From contig NC_092677.1 of assembly GCF_964355755.1 (NCBI RefSeq), positions 11,430,601 through 11,494,600 of the forward strand: DNA of 64,000 nucleotides, given 5' to 3'. This stretch comes from Antedon mediterranea (taxonomy: Eukaryota; Echinodermata; Crinoidea; Comatulida; Antedonidae). Position numbers and translations under genes: made by a program. Shown in pieces: positions 1 to 11,520 of the stretch. How positions within the stretch are numbered: the stretch's first letter is position 1; each line of letters opens with the position of its first letter. Below the pieces are notes generated by a model that worked only from the letters and a program-made list of their open reading frames with translations, had not been told where the DNA came from and did not search any database.

Positions 1-131
1 TTTTTTTTCTATTTAATGTAGATTTTAATTTTTCTATTGTATCTTTAATCACGCAATTCAACACTCAAATACACTTAAATTATTTTAATATTGAAATCTA
101 CCCCTTGTCTAGCTGGTTAACCGAGTGGAGC

Positions 132-960
132 TGTAGCTTGGTGGTAAACATGTACAGGGTTCAATCCTGACATAGTGCCATGGTTGGCACTCACGACTCT
201 TTCAACTTCACTCCCTAAAGGCCAATTTACACAGACGAGCGGTAAGCGGTAATTGTAAGCGAAAAACCGCGTTGCTTTTCCCATTTACACAGCGCGCGGA
301 GTTCGCGAACAGAGTGGTGGAAAGTAGGTGCGTGTAGGCCTCGAGGCTAATGCATGTTACAGTCACTGCTGGCCTGGATGTGACTGACTGTCAGTAGGCC
401 TAGCACACACAGGCCTAAGTTTTAGAGGGAATTGTTGCCTAATAACGTACTAAAATGTATATTTTCTTTTCACTATCCTTATACGAACATTAGTCACGTC
501 GTAGGTGTTTGTATTTCTGAATAAAAAGAAGAAGAAACTATAGGCTAGGCCTACTACGGCACTCGTATTTATTGTCGTCTTTCACTCGACGGACGCAAAC
601 AAAATTTGTTGATAGATGACGTCATTTCAATCATGTCGTTGGTTGGCCAGAATCCATAATTACCGCGCGGTATTTTCACAAAATCAAATCTGTTTCGATC
701 CTGAGCGGATTTCCGGTCAACCGCTCGTCCGCTCCGCGTTCTGTGTAAATGGTCATAAGAAATAACATAGATTCTATTTTTGCGTTTTCCGCTCAACTTT
801 ACCGCTTACCGTTACCGCTCGTCTGTGTAAATTGGCCTTAAGCCTCAAATGAAACTTGGTTTTAAGCATGATAAATTATTAAATATTTTATCCATCCTGT
901 ACTTTGTGTAGAAGCCTTATATTTGTATTTTGCAGAAATGTAAACACGATAAGGTCCATA
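132..960 (+). repeat. tRNA-derived SINE, split by a later MITE insertion
   Basis: The head (about 132-215) has an A-box-like TAGCTTGGTGG and a B-box-like GGTTCAATCC. The tail resumes at 842 (GCCTCAAATGA...) and runs to about 960. The same head and tail are contiguous in the copies near 10,021 and 18,362, so the 620 bp between them is a nested insertion. The 5' limit is approximate. Confidence 0.75.
219..838. mobile_element. PIF/Harbinger-like MITE, 620 bp, nested in SINE
   Basis: Terminal inverted repeats AGGCCAATTTACACAGACGA (left) and its complement (right), flanked by TAA at 216-218 and 839-841. Removing the element plus one TAA restores the SINE sequence exactly (CCCTAAGCCTC). A 3 bp TAA/TTA duplication is typical of PIF/Harbinger. 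It holds no transposase ORF. A shorter relative lies at 32,217-32,383. Confidence 0.85.
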
Positions 961-1012
961 AACAAGGAGCTAGGGATGCCTGTTGATCGCTATACACTCA
1001 TGGCTAAATGGT

Positions 1013-1160
1013 AAAGCCCTGTCTACACTATCAAACTTTATGTGACAGAAAATGTGCTGTACCCATATATCGACATGTTGATTTCACATCACTACCACAT
1101 TTGAACATATCACTACCACATTTGGGCACACACACATTTTTTGTCAAACTAGTTGAAGTT
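1013..1160. repeat. MITE family A, copy 1
   Basis: Left end CCCTGTCTACACTATCAAAC followed by the family core (CCCATATATGGACATG-like and repeated CACTACCACATTTG). The right end is degraded. The family consensus ends are GCTCTGTCTACACTATCAAA and its complement. Confidence 0.7.
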
Positions 1161-1411
1161 TATAAAGTGTTTTCATATAATTTTTTTATCATCATACTTT
1201 AAAAGGTTGTTTATAAATTTCAATGACTATCAGCATGAATGAGAGGTACTACAAAGAAAAACACCTAAAAAATGTTTATTTTTAGGAGAAAATAATAAAA
1301 AATTGCCATCAGTTTGAAGGTTTTGTCTTTGTGATATAACTTTTGTACAGCATGTTTTAATTTCTTACACGTTTTGCTTTGCATATGCTTAACCTGTTTT
1401 TTTCATTCTAG

Positions 1412-2096
1412 CGCTGCCTCAGGTGTTGCGATACAGAAGGGACGTAACCATGTTGTTAATTACGCTCTCTCATTGTATGGCAGACTCCGGTTTGATTTCC
1501 AACTACGGTAAGTTTAATGACGTTAAAAGTTTTTCATTATTATGCCTTGTTAAGTACCCTTTTCACATCTTTGAGAAAAACTCACGCACACTGGGGTGCA
1601 CACCATACGAAACACTGTGTTGAAGCCCTGGTGTTTTTAAACTCTAGTTTGCTAGGCAATGTGAAAGAGATATAGTTTCAACAACCACCAATCTTAAGCT
1701 CTGTCTACACTATCAAACTATATGTGATGTGCCCATATATGGACATGATGATGTCATATCAATACAATATTTGGGCATATCACACTTTCATTGTAAAACT
1801 TGTATAGTGTGGATAATTTTGGGTGTGGATAATTTTGGATGTAAATTATTTTGGAAGTTTTTTTACTTGATGTCTCTGTATGAAGAGTAGAGTCACAGTA
1901 AACCTAAATAACTGTACTTGTACTATGTAGTATATTCCTATCCTTGGTATGCTAAGAATTTGATTCCAGGTTTTTTTTCTTTATTCATAGGTTAAATCAA
2001 GTACAGAATTGGTTTTTACTTTCGTACCTTGGCATCCTGCAGTACTTAGGATACATACCGAATCTGAAAGACATCACAGAGCATCTACAATCTTGA
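1412..2096 (+). CDS. Last two coding exons of an unidentified gene (3' end only)
   Basis: Exon 1412-1507 follows a good acceptor (TTTTTTTCATTCTAG) and ends at CG|GTAAGT. Exon 1991-2096 follows TTATTCATAG and ends with TGA. Joined in phase they give about 66 residues with a leucine/aromatic-rich segment containing LNQVQNWFLLSYLGILQYLG. A canonical AATAAA at 2208-2213 lies about 110 bp past the stop. I do not recognise the family. The good splice sites, the conserved phase and the polyadenylation signal argue for a real gene 3' end whose remaining exons lie left of the window. Bases 1-131 and 961-1411 show no supportable exon. Confidence 0.55.
1695..1814. repeat. MITE family A, copy 2
   Basis: Starts TAAGCTCTGTCTACACTATC, carries the CCCATATATGGACATGATGA core, and ends in a degraded inverted copy. 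It lies in the intron between the two exons of the upstream gene. Confidence 0.75.
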
Positions 2097-2207
2097 TGTT
2101 AACTTTATATCTGACCATCATAGAATATTTAATATCTTATTAATGTAAATATTTATTTTATATCAACATTTTTAGAAGATTTAAACTGTTAACCACACAG
2201 AGTTGGA

Positions 2208-2213
2208 AATAAA
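2208..2213 (+). terminator. AATAAA polyadenylation signal
   Basis: AATAAA 112 bp beyond the TGA at 2094-2096, in an AT-rich 3' UTR. It is placed just before the TTAA-flanked MITE, so it probably ends the upstream gene. Confidence 0.5.
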
Positions 2214-2244
2214 TATGGATGAGAATTTCCTGCCAGATATTTAA

Positions 2245-2549
2245 AGCTGTATTGTCCCCCTGAAACATAATTCTTAACATTTTTCTTGTTGAATATGCCA
2301 TTTTAATGTCTCCTAATAGTTTTCAAAAAAAAAAAAATGTATATTATTATCTAAAAAACTGTAATAAAAAAAATAGTCAAATTGGCTTTTTGCTTGAATT
2401 TGACCATTTATTTTATCATTTTATAAGTGAAAACATTAATTTTTTTCTTTTTTACGAAAGTGATTAACTTTATTAAAACTACAAAATAATCTATTCAAAG
2501 ACTGATTTTCTTTATCTTTATTTTTCATTTTTTGGGGGACAATACATCT
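2245..2549. mobile_element. Kolobok-type MITE, 305 bp, TTAA target duplication
   Basis: Ends AGCTGTATTGTCCCCC (left) and GGGGGACAATACATCT (right) are inverted copies, flanked by TTAA at 2241-2244 and 2550-2553. The inverse of its right subterminal region (AAATGAAAAATAAAGATAA) resembles the left subterminal region of the 6.5 kb element starting at 40,954. This suggests it is a short deletion derivative of that family. Confidence 0.85.
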
Positions 2550-2553
2550 TTAA

Positions 2554-3040
2554 ATAAAATATATGGTCTAATTGTGAAAATTAAGAATAAAAAATGAATA
2601 ATAATTTTTAATTAATGTATTTTACAATACAAGCAATTATACACCTGTATATTTTGTGGAATAGCATTAATTCAATAATTGAAATATAAAAAAATGTGTT
2701 TTCAATATTGATATTTATTTTGTTTGTTTTATTGATTGTATTTGTGAATATATTGTGCTGATCAGATTTTTACAGACTACTAGTGCTTGGTATGCAGCGA
2801 GCGCCGTCGTTTTTTTTTCGATTCGACTCTATAGTTCACTATGTCTGTCGGTCTGTCTCTGTCGGTCCGATATCACTATGCGTTTTAGCACGCGACTTAT
2901 GGCTGTTGGCCTTGTTTTCAATACTCTTTGTTTTTGACGTACCTGGGAAAATAGTTGAACTTTGACCTTGATACCTTATAACACATCACATCCTTCGAAA
3001 CTGCAAAAAAGATCCTATTTCGCGAGTAAAAAAAACCAAA
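2554..3040. other. Intergenic / 5' region of the NIPSNAP-like gene
   Basis: AT-rich to about 2,760, then more GC-rich with CG dinucleotides to the first codon at 3041, a plausible promoter and 5' UTR. The short ORFs at 2755-2965 have no coding support. Confidence 0.4.
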
Positions 3041-6000
3041 ATGCTTTCTAGATATGTAAGTTATTGCATGTTCAGTTGTTGATATTATGTTATAACGTTG
3101 ATTTCGCTACAAAAAATACTAATTTTGGGTCTAATCTGCTGGAGGCCGCTAGCTAGCCAAGTTCGAGTAGTAGGCCTAGGCTAGGATTTTTTTATGTTAA
3201 AACGGGAAACGGACGATCGGGAGGAGGGGACCATGCACGTGGACGATTGGGTCCATATCAAAGCGTGGCTAGTGTAGTAGCTAGGCCTAGAATAGAATGG
3301 ATAATAAATATTCAGTATTTATTCTGTCTTTCACATCACATAGATGCCCTAGGGTAGACCCAGCTCAGTCATTGATTTTATATGATGTAAAATATTATAA
3401 TGCAACTAAATAAAACTTTTTTTGAATTTATTTGTTGTTTTGCTGTTCATTATTTTCACATTTTTTAATTGTCTAATACTATTATATATAGGTTTTGCGG
3501 AACATGGCAATGGCCAATAATCTATCCCGAGTGAGCAGAAGCTTCTCTGCATCAACCGTTGCACTTGATAAATGTTATGAGTTAAGAACCTATGCTGTAT
3601 TGCCAGGTGCATTCCCAGAATATGTTAGCCTGACTAAAGAGATGATGCATCTACGAATTGCTCATTCTAAACTGATTGGGTATTGGCTGGCTGATCTGGG
3701 TGCTCTAAATCAAGCAGTCCACATCTGGGAATATGGTACGACATCATTTTGTCATAAATAAATTGCTGAATAATGTTCAGGAAGGCTTTTTTGTGGGGTG
3801 TAGATACATTTTTTTAATACCAAAAAATTAAGTAGGCCTATGTACTACAGTGGAAACCTTCCTAATCAAGAGACACACTTTTTAAATGGACACTTCCTGT
3901 GAAATGAACGAAAAGCAACATATTTTAACATTACTGCCAACCCCTAATCCGGGAATACTATCAAAAGGACAATTTTTGTTGTGTCCAGAAGTCCATTAAT
4001 AAAGTTCTACTGTATTAGCAATCTTGTTAGTTATCCGCACCTTGGTGGATAATTTTTGTATTTCTTTGCTTACAGATTTCTTTGCCGTTTTTAAATTGTT
4101 CATTATCAATTTCAGATAATTTCACTCATCGTAAGAAAGTTAGAGCTAATTTAGCTTCCGATCAAAACTGGTTGGATAGTTACCTTTCAAAGATGACAAA
4201 AATGTTGGCATACCAAGATAATTCAACTATGAAACAGATGCCCTGGTGTTCAATAGAATCGCAACCACGCAAGGAAGCTGGTACGGTAACTTATTCACAT
4301 ATAACGCAAACTACACGATTTTCTGTACTGAATCTCCACATATCACTCGCTTGTTATGAATGTGATTTCAGATAAATACTCTTATATAACATCTAAATAA
4401 ATTCCTGTCATTTGATTGGATGATTGTGGGTCACATAGCATGCAATAGTAAGCTTTTTTGTGTAAAAAAAAAAATACTTTCGCGTTGGAAAATTGTTATA
4501 CTATTGCTTTTGAAATACAACAGCGCCACCTATTTTGGTTTTTGGCTTCGCCTTGTTGATGTAAAGTCTGGTGTTAAACGAAAGAAATGAGACAGAGAGA
4601 CAACCATGTAAGTTACAATAAGTACAAGTGTTTAATGGCAAAACAACACGTCCTTTATATACAGTAATACCTAGCACGCCACCACTCAGGTGTGTATGCA
4701 AATTGGGGTCTAGCGCCACCATATTACATCCCCTTATCGACAAAAATAGAAAGTTTTTTTTTAGATTTTTAGAATATAAACATTTAGAATATATAACAAC
4801 ATCCCCTTCACAGCAAACTAGAAACAACATACTAGCAAAATATCATACAGTCAAAAAAAAAAAAAAAATTAAGTTATAAATGTTCGCAATATCGTTACAA
4901 TTTTGAGGTATTCGTAGTTCGTATCATGGTTTATATCGATCAGGGATTTTCACTTCCCGTCCGGACCTTGTACGAATTATAGGTTGTTCTGGTTCGATCT
5001 CAGTTCTGCTCACATCTGGTTTATCCTGTGGGTCTGGGTTGAGAGGTTTGTTAGGTACGGTTGCTTCTTGTAGTACAGGCGTACTGACTGGTATTTCTCG
5101 GATGTGTTGTCGATTTCGTCTGGTGATTTTACCATTAGGACTCTGTACGAAGAATGATCTTGGTTCGTCAGCTATCCGATGTATAGTGGCAGGATCCCAG
5201 CATTTAGAACTCTGGTTCTGGATTCTGACCTGTTGACCTGGAATTAATGGGGTTAGTTCATTTGTACGAGCATGCAAGTCATAATAATGCTTTTGTGTTG
5301 GTTAGGCTTATCTTTGTTGGTAGACTGCATTTCAATTTTCTTCCCATTAATAATTGAGCTGGACTGGGAAGAGATTGACTAACTGGTGTAGATCTCCAAT
5401 GAAGAAGTGCAAGTTCATAATCGGTTGACGATTGTTTAGCTTTCTTTAATATTGATTTTACCGTCCGTATTTGACGTTCGATGTACCCATTACCTTGGGG
5501 TCGTCTGGGTGAAGAAGTTGTATGATCGAAACTCCAGGCTTTAGCAAATTCTTTGAACACAAAACTGGAAAAATGCGGGCCATTATCGCTTACAACTTTA
5601 GATGGAACGCCATGTTCGCCGAATACTTGCTTGAAAACATCGATGACGACTCTGCTTGGACTAGATTCAGGTAGTTTGCGAATGATCGGATACTTCGAGT
5701 AATAGTCCGATATAATTAGCCATTGATGATCGTCGAACGTAAACAAATCAGCTCCAAGTACGCTCCATGGTTTAGTTGGTATGTCATGTTGCAGAAGAGG
5801 CTCGGACATTTGTGATGGTTGGTGCTGTTGACATATAGAGCATGATTGAACTAATTGGTCAAGGTCTTTATTGATGTTCGGCCAAAATACAGTGTCCTTA
5901 GCAAGTAGTTTTGTTTTTTCTTGACCAAGGTGGGCGGTATGTAATTGTAGCAGTATATCACGTTGCATAGTTGAGGGTATTACGATGCATTGAGCTTTAA

Positions 6001-9000
6001 GCACAAGGCCGTTGTCGGTTGACATCTCGTCTCTGTAACTCCAATATGGTCGCATATCTGTCGGTAACTGTTTGATGTTTTCCGGCCAACCATTGGTGAT
6101 GATGCCTTTAAGTTGGTTTAGGATTGGGTCTTCGGTGGTTTGTTGTTGAAGTTGAGTTACTTTTTCTGTGGAGAAACGAACAAGATCAACACGTACATCC
6201 AAATCAATGATTTGATTATTATTCATATTAGGCAAACGTGATAAGCCATCGGCAAGTTGATTTTTGACTCCTGGTAAATGTTCAATAGTAAAATTATATC
6301 CTTGTAATTTGATCAGCATCCGTTGTAATCTAGGAGGTGCAGATGTTAGTTGTTTATTTGTTATCATTATCAATGGCTTATGATCCGTAATAACGTGGAA
6401 ACTTCGTCCAAATAAAAAGGTGTGAAATCGTTGTACTCCAAATACAATGGATAATAGTTCTCGCTCGATACATGCATAACGTTGTTCAGTGTCTGTAAGG
6501 CTTTTACTTGCATAAGTAATTGGTTTGAGTTGATCGTACAATCATATTGTAACAGTGTTGCCCCTAATCCACGTATGCTTGCGTCGCATTGAAGGATGAC
6601 AGGTTTGTTTACATCATAATATTGTAGTAACGTTGTTTCGGAAACTTCGCGTTTTAAAGCTTCAAATGCTTTTGCATGATGTGTTTCCCAAAGGAACTCA
6701 ACGTCCTTCTTAAGTAGATCTCTCAACACTGTTGTTTTCGTGCTGAAGTCTTTAATGAAACACGAGAGGTAAGTCATAGTTCCAAGAAATTGTTGAAGTT
6801 CTGTTTTGTTTGTAGGCTCAGGCATAGCTCTTAAGTCTTGAACTTTCTTGGGGTCTGGTTTAATTCCCTTATTGGTATAAACGTTACCAAAGAATGTTAT
6901 ATTATCTTGTTTGATGTGACGTTTGATGTGACATTTGGTCGAGTTTAAAACGAGGCCGGTTTGTTCTGCAACTTTCATGAAGTTAATCAGGTTAGCATCA
7001 TGTTCTTGTTCAGTGGAACCAAATACTGCTATGTCGTCTGCAATTCCACAAACACCTTTGCATTTTCCAATGATTCGATCCATCTCAAGCTGAAATATAT
7101 CCTGGCTCACAGACAATCCGAAAGGCAAACGCTGGAAGCAATAGCGTCCAAAGGGTGTTTGGAAAGTGGTAAGTTTCTGGCTGTCGTGATCTAACTTTAC
7201 TGACCAATACCCAGCTTTGGCATCGAGTTTGGAAAAAAACTTTGCGTTGGCGAATCTATGATTTATTTCTTCAAGTGTCGGAATTCTGTGTTGCGGACGG
7301 ACAAGTGCCATGTTTAAATATTTAGGGTCCAAACAAACACGAATGCTACCATCTGTTTTTGTCACATACGTTAGTGAGCTTACCCACTCTGTTGGCTCTT
7401 CAATTGGCTTTATGATATTTAACTGCTCCATCTTTGAAAGTTAAGCCTTTATCATTTCCTTTAAAGCAATAGGTGTACGTCTCGGTGCATTCATTCGACT
7501 GGGAACGTTAGGATCAACAACAAGCTTGTGTATCGTTTTGAATTCACCAATACGATCAAACTGGTCAGGGTAAAGTTTAATAAGTTCTTCGATGTTATTA
7601 ACTACGGGAGTGTATTTGGTTGGTGTGTTATTGATATTACAGTGCAGTGTTACAATGCGGAGTTGTTCGCATGTTGGAAGACCGATTACAGCTGGGCCTG
7701 GAACATCAACAACAAAAAATGTGGTATTCAACCATGTAGAGTTCTCGTAACAGCAATGTATTCTTGTTGTACCAAAACATTTTATTTTTGTATCGTTGTA
7801 AGCCGTCAAAACGTTCTGCGTGGCTTCCAATGCATTTGGTTGTGGGTAGCCTTTTGTATTCAAATTGTACGGGAACATGTGACGGTATGTTCTAAGTGGG
7901 AGCGTGTTTGCTTGTGCGCCAGTATCAACTTTTAATTGTAAGTTATGCGTGCCTGGTCTGCCGTCAAGTTTTATTTTGAGATTTGCGAAAGCTTCGTCTC
8001 GGGGTTTCGGTCCGTCTTGGAAACAGAAACTGGATACTTGTATAGAGGAGAAAGAAAATGATTCAAATTGCGTATTCATGCAATCAGTATCGTTATCATC
8101 AGTAGGCGTCTGTTCAGACTGTTCCAAATAATGTACATTTCTATCATATCCATAAGGGCGGTTGCATTGGTATCCACCCCGTTGTCTTGGGGATTGACCC
8201 CGTCGGTAACGCTGGTGGTTTTGAGCATAATTAGTTCTATATTTTGGTCGACTACAATGATCTTTAAATTTACTGGTTAGACAAAACTTAGCCCAATGGC
8301 CATTCTTACCACATGCTCTACATACGTCATCACGAGCAGGACAGTCCTGACGGTCTAAACGGTGATCTGTGCCACAATTCCTACATTTTTGTTGTTGGTA
8401 GAATAGTGATGAAACGTTAGCGATTTGTCCTTGCCCATGCATAGATTGTAGTTCACTTATATGGGCGGCGGAGGCTTCGTAACTCCGACCAAGTTTGAGC
8501 GCGTCTTGAACATTAAATCCTTTTGGTTTGTTCATTAGATCTTTCTGTAATTCCGGTATGGGAGTACTGGCAATTATCTGCTCTATCAATCGCTCATTCA
8601 ATTCACTATCGTTAAAATCACATTTCAGAGCAAGCAATTTGCATCGGTTAATAAACTCATCCAACGACTCCCCTTGTTTTTGTGTGTATTTCCTTAGCTT
8701 TAATCGACAAATACGAAAGTTTTCTGAAGGTTCTAATTGCTCAAGAAATTTCTTGAAAATAGTAGCTGGCTCCTTTCGCTGCTCTTCCGTTAATGTCCAT
8801 GTATTATATCTGCGAAGACCTTCTTCGCCTACGGCAAGAAGTATCAAAGGGACTTGTCGATCTGCGTCTGTACCTTTGACTTGGAAATATAATTCAACAC
8901 GTTGTTGAAATAACTTAAACGAATCTGCCGCATTTGGCGAGCTTCAATCAAAACGTGGAACGTGTTCAGTCATTGTTGACACGAGATATATACAATACCG

Positions 9001-10330
9001 GCTGTACTACCCTGGTGGTATGCTGGCTGTGTTGTGTTTATTTTGGCCTAGCATGCACAGAAACGGCTATTAATTGTTGCGTTTTGTCTTCACTGGTTAT
9101 GTTTAAAAAAAAGTAAAGATACGTAATCCCACTTCTGACACCATGTAAAGTCTGGTGTTAAACGAAAGAAATGAGACAGAGAGACAACCATGTAAGTTAC
9201 GATAAGTACAAGTGTTTAATGGCAAAACAACACGTCCTTTATATACAGTAATACCTAGCACGCCACCACTCAGGTGTGTATGCAAATTGGGGTCTAGCGC
9301 CACCATATTACAGTTGAAATATAACCTTTGTTCACCTCTGCTATTATTTGTACCATTACACTCATAAACATTCATTATTTGTACCATTACACTCATAAAC
9401 ATTCAGTATTTGTATACTGATACATTATTAAACAATTTAATAAATTATGAATTTTATATTTTAGGTATTTATGAGTTAAAGGAGATGATAATGAAACCAG
9501 TGGGACCTCATGTATGGGGTGATGTGATGCAGAGGTCAGTATTGACCCAAGCAGCTGCTCATGACAAACGCAACTATGGTAAACTCATGGGCGCTTGGAT
9601 GGGAGACTTTGGCAAATCTTCTGCATGTAAGCTTTCCTTTTCCTTTCAAACAAAGTTGTATGCTGGTTACTGGCTGGAGACACATATTTTCTAAATGATT
9701 GTTAAACAATTTGATGTATGCGAGATTCATTTATTTTGTTGTAACGTTTTTTTCCATTCTAGTTTATCAATTGTGGAATTTTGAAAGTCTTGATCATCGC
9801 ATTGCACAGAAAGCTGAAATTGAAAGTTTACCAGAGGTCAGAGAAACAGGTAGTTGAACACATTATACAGTATAATCCCAAATTTAGACACTTCTAATGC
9901 AATTGGAGTATAATCCCACCCCCTAAGTGGGCTTAATGATAATGTAGATTTATGTCAGTCTAGAATCATTTTCTTGTTGCTTACTGTATTTATACAACTT
10001 TTAATAAATTAAATAAAGTTGTAGTGGAGCTGTTAGCTTGGTCATTAACATGCCTTCCAATCCCAAGGTCCAGGGTTCAATCCTGACTTGTGCCATGGCT
10101 GTGACTCTTTCAGCTCCACTCCCTAAGCCTCAAATGAGACTTTATAAACATGATAAATTCTAAAATAGTTGATACATTCTGTAATTGGTGAGTTACTCGC
10201 TTTTGGATGTGTATGAACTTTAACAACAAAATTATTTTATAAATATTCAGGTGCAGCAGTTGAGAAGTTTATGACAGAACATGTGACTTCTAAAGCACTT
10301 CTTCCAATGCCGTTTTCTCCTTTACAATGA
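3041..10330 (+). CDS. NIPSNAP3: NIPSNAP3-like mitochondrial protein, 6 exons, 250 aa
   Basis: Coding exons: 3041-3055, 3492-3735, 4116-4280, 9465-9626, 9763-9849, 10251-10330 (753 nt with TGA). Every junction keeps phase with GT-AG sites. The first exon is five codons (MLSRY). The N-terminus is basic and serine-rich, as expected for a mitochondrial presequence. Family-typical segments are ELRTYAVLPGAFPEY (first ferredoxin-like strand), HIWEYDNFTHR, ending in a PWC motif, then GPHVWGDV and YQLWNFESLDHR, and a C-terminus ending MPFSPLQ, close to vertebrate NIPSNAP3A/B. NIPSNAP proteins are dimeric alpha/beta-barrel proteins associated with mitochondria; NIPSNAP1/2 act as mitophagy signals, while the role of NIPSNAP3 is unclear. 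Intron 3 holds a complete antisense LTR retrotransposon and intron 5 ends in a SINE. Length agrees with family members (about 247 aa). Confidence 0.93.
3846..4014. mobile_element. TACAGT-ended MITE (family B), 169 bp
   Basis: Ends TACAGTGGAAACCTTCCTAA and, inverted, TACAGTAGAACTTTATTAAT, consistent with a Tc1/mariner- or pogo-like element duplicating TA. It lies in intron 2 of the NIPSNAP-like gene. Related copies are seen near 25,721, 32,783 and 52,048. Confidence 0.75.
4560..4728 (-). repeat. 3' LTR of the gypsy element
   Basis: 169 bp direct repeat of 9144-9312, bounded by TG/CA, with GTTGA immediately outside. Confidence 0.95.
4924..7440 (-). pseudogene. pol: gypsy pol: reverse transcriptase, RNase H, integrase (frameshifted)
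   Basis: In the same frame as gag-pro beyond the TAA. The RT palm shows FSKLDAKAGYWSVKLD, LPFGLSVSQDIFQ and catalytic GIADDIAVFG (isoleucine where most gypsy elements have tyrosine or phenylalanine of the YXDD box). RNase H begins at LQCDAS and continues after a frameshift near 6541 (ERELLSIVFG, DHKPL). Integrase follows: zinc HHCC (LHTAHLG ... CSICQQH), the DDE core (LGADLFTF, SDNGPHFSS, GNGYIERQ) and a C-terminal module. The last 117 codons (5277-4924) are in another frame after a second frameshift near 5290. The role would be cDNA synthesis and integration. This copy is broken. Confidence 0.93.
7441..8973 (-). pseudogene. gag-pro: gypsy gag (with zinc knuckles) and protease segment
   Basis: The ATG at 8973 is followed after nine codons by an in-frame TGA (8944-8946). 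The rest of the frame stays open to TAA at 7441-7443. The capsid region is followed by two cysteine knuckles (CRNCGTDHRLDRQDC and CRACGKNGHWAKFC, near 8,280-8,390) and an arginine-rich stretch. An aspartic protease follows, with catalytic LKVDTGAQANTLP near 7,930 and a later AVIGLPTCEQL flap/alpha region. The role would be particle assembly, RNA binding and polyprotein cleavage. The early stop means full-length Gag cannot be made from this copy as read. Confidence 0.9.
9144..9312 (-). repeat. 5' LTR of the gypsy element
   Basis: 169 bp, nearly identical to 4560-4728. A tRNA-Leu-type primer-binding site sits immediately inside it at about 9126-9143. Confidence 0.95.
9876..9930. repeat. Fragment of the TATAATCCCAC-ended MITE family
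   Basis: GTATAATCCCA occurs twice here, matching the termini of the complete MITE at 16,598-16,892. It is only a fragment, in NIPSNAP-like intron 5. Confidence 0.4.
10021..10230 (+). repeat. tRNA-derived SINE, ending 20 bp before an exon
   Basis: Carries GTGGAGCTG ... GGTTCAATCC ... CTCCACTCCCTAAGCCTC plus a long tail (CTGTAATTGG, GGATGTGTATGAAC). NIPSNAP-like exon 6 starts at 10,251, so the SINE tail supplies much of the region where the branch point should lie. Confidence 0.8.
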
Positions 10331-11520
10331 AGAGGTTTGATAGAATTAGCCTAAATCTGTATTTGATAGCACAAATACAGCAAGGCCTAAAATCTCAACA
10401 TTTTCCTGGTGCAAAACGTACATACAATGAAATACTGCAATGGACAGCTTTTCACACAATTTGGTACATATTTTAGGCCTAAAGCTCAGTCTACACTATC
10501 AAACTTTATGTCACAAAAACTGTGATTTGCCCATATATGGACAAGATGATATCACTACCATATTTAGGCACATCATACTTTTTTGTCAAACTACTTTGAT
10601 TGTGTAGACAGAGCTTAATGAACATCTCTTTATAAGATTTTACTTTCCTGGACCATTTAGTCTTCCACTGTTATGCATTGCTATTATGGTAATCATGTAT
10701 TGAAAATTGAATCAAATTTATTTAATATTATATTTTCTTAAAGAGAGCCCATTTAAAATACACATATTATACATGTGCCTTAAAAAGATTTTTTCATTAT
10801 GTAAATAAAACCAATATTAAATTATATGTTGATTGTTCCATATTATTTAAAGGTTCTTGTCGCAAAAAAATACTAGTTGCATACTGTAAGTTCATTTACA
10901 ATGCAAAAGAAGAATATCAAACATCTTCATTTGCGAATAAAATTCTCCAGAAAACGTGTCCGAAATGTGTAAATGATTGAAATGAGCAGGGTAGCGCATT
11001 CAAAGGTTTCGTTTTCAGAAATAATAAGGCACCATTCGATGACACACCTGCCATTAAAACCAACTGCATGAGAAGAATATGTGTCATTGCCCCTTCTTGC
11101 GGGAATGTTTGCGTGGCTAAGCTTGGTTACCACTGGGACGCAAAGCTCACTGCAAGTGAATTGACCCATCATGATGCAATGTAAAGTGGCGTAACGTCTA
11201 TGAGCACTCACTGGCTAAACACAAGGGCCGGAGTTTACAGGAGCACTGAGCAGGGCCCATAGGGGAAAAAGGCACAAGGCATGTGTATCATACAAATTGT
11301 TGCTTTAGAAACACCAACACATATGGTCTATGATACACAAAAGTACAGTAGTATTGTTGTTAAACATCGTAAACATTTATACTTATACAGTAGTATCTTT
11401 TTGTTAGCAGTGAAATTAGTACATTTATATAGGAGGGAAAATATGAATATAAGTTAGTTTATTATATAAATACCAAAATAAAAACCCAGCTTTGTTTGCA
11501 CTTTACATAAAATATTTATT
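10331..11520. other. 3' UTR and intergenic region between NIPSNAP-like gene and repeat-protein gene
   Basis: Contains MITE copy A3 (10,482-10,617), AT-rich sequence with an AATAAA near 10,803 that could end the NIPSNAP-like transcript, and a piece (about 11,170-11,265, GAGCACTCACTGGCTAA) related to the interior of the hAT-type MITE at 31,494. I see no gene. Confidence 0.5.
10482..10617. repeat. MITE family A, copy 3
   Basis: Near-complete: left AAGCTCAGTCTACACTATCA, right GTGTAGACAGAGCTT, with the CCCATATATGGACA core. Confidence 0.85.

Larger units (their letters stand above)
4560..9312 (-). mobile_element. Ty3/gypsy LTR retrotransposon, full length, antisense in intron 3
   Basis: Two 169 bp LTRs (4560-4728 and 9144-9312, TG...CA) differ at about one position (CAATAAG versus CGATAAG). 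A 5 bp GTTGA target duplication flanks the element (4555-4559, 9313-9317). Read on the minus strand, the primer-binding site directly after the 5' LTR is TGGTGTCAGAAGTGGGAT, complementary to a tRNA-Leu 3' end. A purine tract (AAGGGGA) precedes the 3' LTR. The gag-protease-RT-RNaseH-integrase order is Ty3/gypsy. The coding region has two nonsense codons (8944-8946, 7441-7443) and frameshifts near 6541 and 5290, so this copy is not autonomous as read. The near-identical LTRs nevertheless indicate a recent insertion. Confidence 0.96.

Noticed and set aside
4501-4830. 109-aa ORF (and its twin at 9103-9402)
   Set aside because: Both read across the LTRs of the gypsy element; no independent gene.
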